Positions 5,774-7,673 of a DNA stretch of 7,673 nucleotides are shown piece by piece. Origin of the DNA: Verrucomicrobiota bacterium. GTDB taxonomy: Bacteria; Verrucomicrobiota; Verrucomicrobiia; Limisphaerales; UBA9464. The stretch lies in the NCBI GenBank assembly GCA_026397675.1, contig JAPLUH010000311.1:1-7673 (forward strand). Reading direction: 5' to 3'. The translations under genes and the position numbers were made by a program. The notes beneath the pieces were generated by a model. The model was not told where the DNA came from and searched no databases. It saw only the letters and a program-made list of their open reading frames with translations. How positions within the stretch are numbered: position 1 is the first letter of the stretch; each line of letters starts with the position of its first letter.

Positions 5774-6571
5774 TTACCACCACAGGAAGTTGGGGTCGGG
5801 AGGTTGGTTGGCCAGGGCTTCCATTTGAGCGGTGGGCAGAAACTTGAAGAATTCGGCGTGGGAATCCCCGAAGAGCATCATCATGCGGTTCTTACCTTTG
5901 TAATTGTGCCACTGACTGCGGGGCTTGAGGACATCTCGGTTGGCATGCCAAATCCAGTCGCCCTGGATGATCTTGGTGGAGGGAGCACGGGCGACTTCTG
6001 AGCCCTTGATGGGGACGATCACCGTGTTGCCCTTGGGCGCGCAGACCATCTTGACCTTGTAGTAATCGAAGCCAAACTCGGTCAGGTAGCTGTTGCCGTA
6101 CTGCATGAACGCGTTGGTGCAGTTGACCCCACGTCCTGCCAGCGACCAAAAGTCCCCCTTGTCGGAGGGGCAGTGGAAGGCCTCGTAGGAATTGCCGACG
6201 TAAGTGTTCAGGGGGCGATTGGTCGCCGCGGTAAACACATCGTAGGTGCCGTTTTTTCCGCCGGTTGAGGCCCAGTCGTTGATCGCCGGATACGAGTCCC
6301 GATTGTCGTCCGTGTACATGAAGTAGGCCTTGCCGATTTGGCTTTGGTTGCTCATGCACTTGACCGTATGGGCCTTTTGCTTGGCGGTGGCCAAGGCGGG
6401 CAGGAGCATCCCGGCCAAGATGGCGATGATGGCGATGACCACCAGCAATTCGATCAGGGTGAAGGCCCTGGAGCCGGAGGCGTCAACGGGGTGAAAATGG
6501 GTCGTCTTCATGTTACGAAAATCCTGAGGGGTATCTGACATCACGCTAGCAACCGTCGGATCAGAATCCAT
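5774..6571 (-). CDS. Prepilin-type (type II pseudopilin-like) protein
   Basis: Protein of 265 residues with a type IV prepilin N-terminus: R35-A36 followed by FTLIELLVVIAIIAILAG (37-54) and LLPAL, with the conserved Glu at +5 (E41). The residue before the cleavage point is Ala, not the usual Gly, as in many Verrucomicrobiota members. The rest matches the large exported pseudopilin-like family of this phylum: MYTDDNRDSYP (85-95), NRPLNTYVG (118-126), HCPSDKGD (133-140), a variant of the H-X9-DG ending (H222 ... GDSH 235-238), and a terminal PPDPNFLWW. Three in-frame ATGs exist. The one at 6571 has GGAG 6 nt upstream but gives a long 36-residue leader. The one at 6511 has AGGA 10 nt upstream and gives a typical 16-residue leader. 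The one at 6541 has no ribosome site. No secretion genes are adjacent, so it may be a solitary surface or periplasmic protein. Exact function is unknown. Confidence 0.9.
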   Translation of the reverse strand: MDSDPTVASVMSDTPQDFRNMKTTHFHPVDASGSRAFTLIELLVVIAIIAILAGMLLPALATAKQKAHTVKCMSNQSQIGKAYFMYTDDNRDSYPAINDWASTGGKNGTYDVFTAATNRPLNTYVGNSYEAFHCPSDKGDFWSLAGRGVNCTNAFMQYGNSYLTEFGFDYYKVKMVCAPKGNTVIVPIKGSEVARAPSTKIIQGDWIWHANRDVLKPRSQWHNYKGKNRMMMLFGDSHAEFFKFLPTAQMEALANQPPDPNFLWW

Positions 6572-6666
6572 GAAAATCTCCGTCTGCGAAGTGTCTGCTG
6601 GATGTGGCTGGAGTGTTGAATTTCGGCATTGAGAGCCTCAGCCCCATCCTCAAGCTTTCATCTATC
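6572..6666. promoter_or_regulatory. Divergent intergenic region
   Basis: These 95 bp separate the pseudopilin gene (minus) from the flavoprotein gene (plus) and should hold both promoters if the assigned starts are right. The only site clearly seen is the GGAG ribosome site for the pseudopilin start (complement of 6578-6581). No convincing -35/-10 pair was found on either strand. Confidence 0.4.
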
Positions 6667-7673
6667 GTGACGACCACCCACGTCGGCAACACCCCAGTCC
6701 AATCCACCTTCTCGCTGCCTCTTGCTGCGCCTCCGTCGACTGCCCGTGTAGTCATTGTCGGAGGGGGCATTGTGGGCTGTTCGGTGGCCTACCATTTAGC
6801 CAAGGCGGGCTGGAAGGAAGTTGTGCTGTTGGAGCAAGGCCTGCTCAGCGGCGGTACCACTTGGCATGCGGCGGGCATGATCGGGCAGTTGCGCGCCAGC
6901 AACAGCATGACCCAGATCAACAAATACTCGGCCCAACTGTACCCCCAGTTGGCCGAGGAGACGGGGCATGACGTGGGATGGGTTCGTACCACCGGCCTGA
7001 CACTCGGGACCAACCCGGAGCGCATGACCCAGCTCCGTCGGACCGCCGCGATGGCGGAGGTGTTCGGGGTCGAGGCCCATCTCATTGGTCCCAAGGAAGC
7101 TCAAGAGCTTTGGCCGCTCATTCAGGTGGAGGATGTGCTGGGGGCGGTCTATTTGCCCGGCGATGGACGAGTGATTCCCGGCGAATGCGCTGTGGCTCTC
7201 GCCAAAGGTGCCATGGCTCACGGAGCTGCGCTCTTCGACCGAACACGCGTGGCCTCCCTGCTGAAAGTGCCCGGTCCACATGGACGCCAGCGGGTCACCG
7301 GGGTGCGCTTGGAAAGTGGGCAGGAAATCCGCGCTGAATGGGTCGTGCTCGCCTGCGGCATGTGGGCCCGTCAACTCGGTTTGGCCATCGGTGTCGACCT
7401 TCCGCTTTACCCGGTGGAACACCATTACGTCTTGAGCGAACCCATCGAGGGTGCCTTGCCGACGTTGCCGTGCGCCCGCGATCCGGATGCGGCGATTTAC
7501 TTCCGCACGCTGGACGATGGATCCATCAAGCTCGGAGCCTTCCAGTGGCGTTCAAAGCCCTGGCAAATCGGAGACACCGTCCCGGGTGACTTTGCCTTTG
7601 GCCTGCTGCCCGACGACTGGGATAAGTTTTCCGAGCCCTGGGCGGCCGGGAAACACCGCATCCCGGCGCTGCG
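6667..7673 (+). CDS. FAD-dependent dimethylglycine/sarcosine dehydrogenase-like protein, 3'-truncated by window edge
   Basis: N-terminal 335 residues of a DAO-fold flavoprotein of the dimethylglycine/sarcosine dehydrogenase family, which oxidatively demethylates N-methylated glycines. The frame is open to the window end. Seen: an FAD-binding motif VVIVGGGIVGCSVAYHLAK with G32, G34 and G37, then LLEQG, and TTWHAAG (64-70). H67 matches the histidine that covalently holds FAD in the mammalian relatives. Later come VVLACGMWA (226-234), PVEHHYV, the KLGAF and KPW blocks and KHRIPAL. Full-length relatives are about 800 residues and often end in a GcvT-like folate domain, which would lie beyond the window. 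No ATG occurs in frame between the stop at 6571-6573 and the FAD motif. GTG 6667 is the best start, giving a 27-residue lead before the Rossmann strand, though it lacks a clear Shine-Dalgarno. GTG 6604, GTG 6613 and TTG 6616 are alternatives. Substrate choice within the family cannot be decided here. Confidence 0.9.
   Translation, partial: MTTTHVGNTPVQSTFSLPLAAPPSTARVVIVGGGIVGCSVAYHLAKAGWKEVVLLEQGLLSGGTTWHAAGMIGQLRASNSMTQINKYSAQLYPQLAEETGHDVGWVRTTGLTLGTNPERMTQLRRTAAMAEVFGVEAHLIGPKEAQELWPLIQVEDVLGAVYLPGDGRVIPGECAVALAKGAMAHGAALFDRTRVASLLKVPGPHGRQRVTGVRLESGQEIRAEWVVLACGMWARQLGLAIGVDLPLYPVEHHYVLSEPIEGALPTLPCARDPDAAIYFRTLDDGSIKLGAFQWRSKPWQIGDTVPGDFAFGLLPDDWDKFSEPWAAGKHRIPAL

Noticed and set aside
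5774..6571. Pseudopilin gene as part of a full type II secretion or type IV pilus locus
   Set aside because: No ATPase, platform protein, secretin or prepilin peptidase gene is in the window; neighbours are unrelated.
6796..7425. 209-residue open frame on the minus strand
   Set aside because: It lies antisense to the flavoprotein, whose motifs are continuous through this interval; it has no recognisable domain.
1..7673. Defence island, prophage or mobile element
   Set aside because: No integrase, transposase, nuclease, toxin or phage structural gene, tRNA attachment site or terminal inverted repeat was found; the genes look like ordinary chromosomal functions.

Overview
The window looks like chromosomal DNA from a Verrucomicrobiota bacterium. 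Three things point there: a DUF1553/DUF1501 gene pair, which is typical of the Planctomycetota-Verrucomicrobiota group; a pseudopilin-like protein with the leader-helix style (RAFTLIELLVVIAIIAILAG) and a terminal Trp-Trp common in Verrucomicrobiota; and a GC-rich coding style with GTG starts. This is inferred from protein families, not from a marker gene. Six protein genes fill almost the whole window. No RNA gene, CRISPR array, insertion sequence or integration scar is visible.

Layout. Positions 2-1078 (+) hold the 3' part of a PSD1-type DUF1553 protein whose N-terminal part lies before the window. Three bases later comes a complete Tat-exported DUF1501 protein (1082-2554, +); the two form an operon-like pair. 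A 144-bp convergent spacer (2555-2698) contains a possible stem-loop. Three genes then run on the minus strand. Read in their own direction they are a pseudopilin-like protein (6571-5774), a voltage-gated potassium-type channel (5545-4343), and glucose-6-phosphate dehydrogenase zwf (4264-2699). The channel and zwf are 78 bp apart and could share a transcript. The 228-bp spacer between the pseudopilin and the channel carries two pairs of exact 10-bp direct repeats and a 13-bp dyad. The last gene (6667 to window end, +) diverges from the pseudopilin. It is the N-terminal part of a flavoprotein of the dimethylglycine/sarcosine dehydrogenase family and has no ATG start.

How the genes relate. Only the DUF1553-DUF1501 pair is clearly a functional unit, and its biochemical role is unknown. 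The others look like separate housekeeping or accessory functions: NADPH supply by the oxidative pentose phosphate pathway, membrane potential or K+ flux, an envelope pilin-like protein, and methylated-glycine catabolism. I do not see a multi-gene novel system. The most unusual items are the roughly 108-residue extracytoplasmic insertion in the channel, between S5 and the pore helix, and the repeat-rich region upstream of that channel. Less striking are departures from canonical residues in the G6PDH active site.
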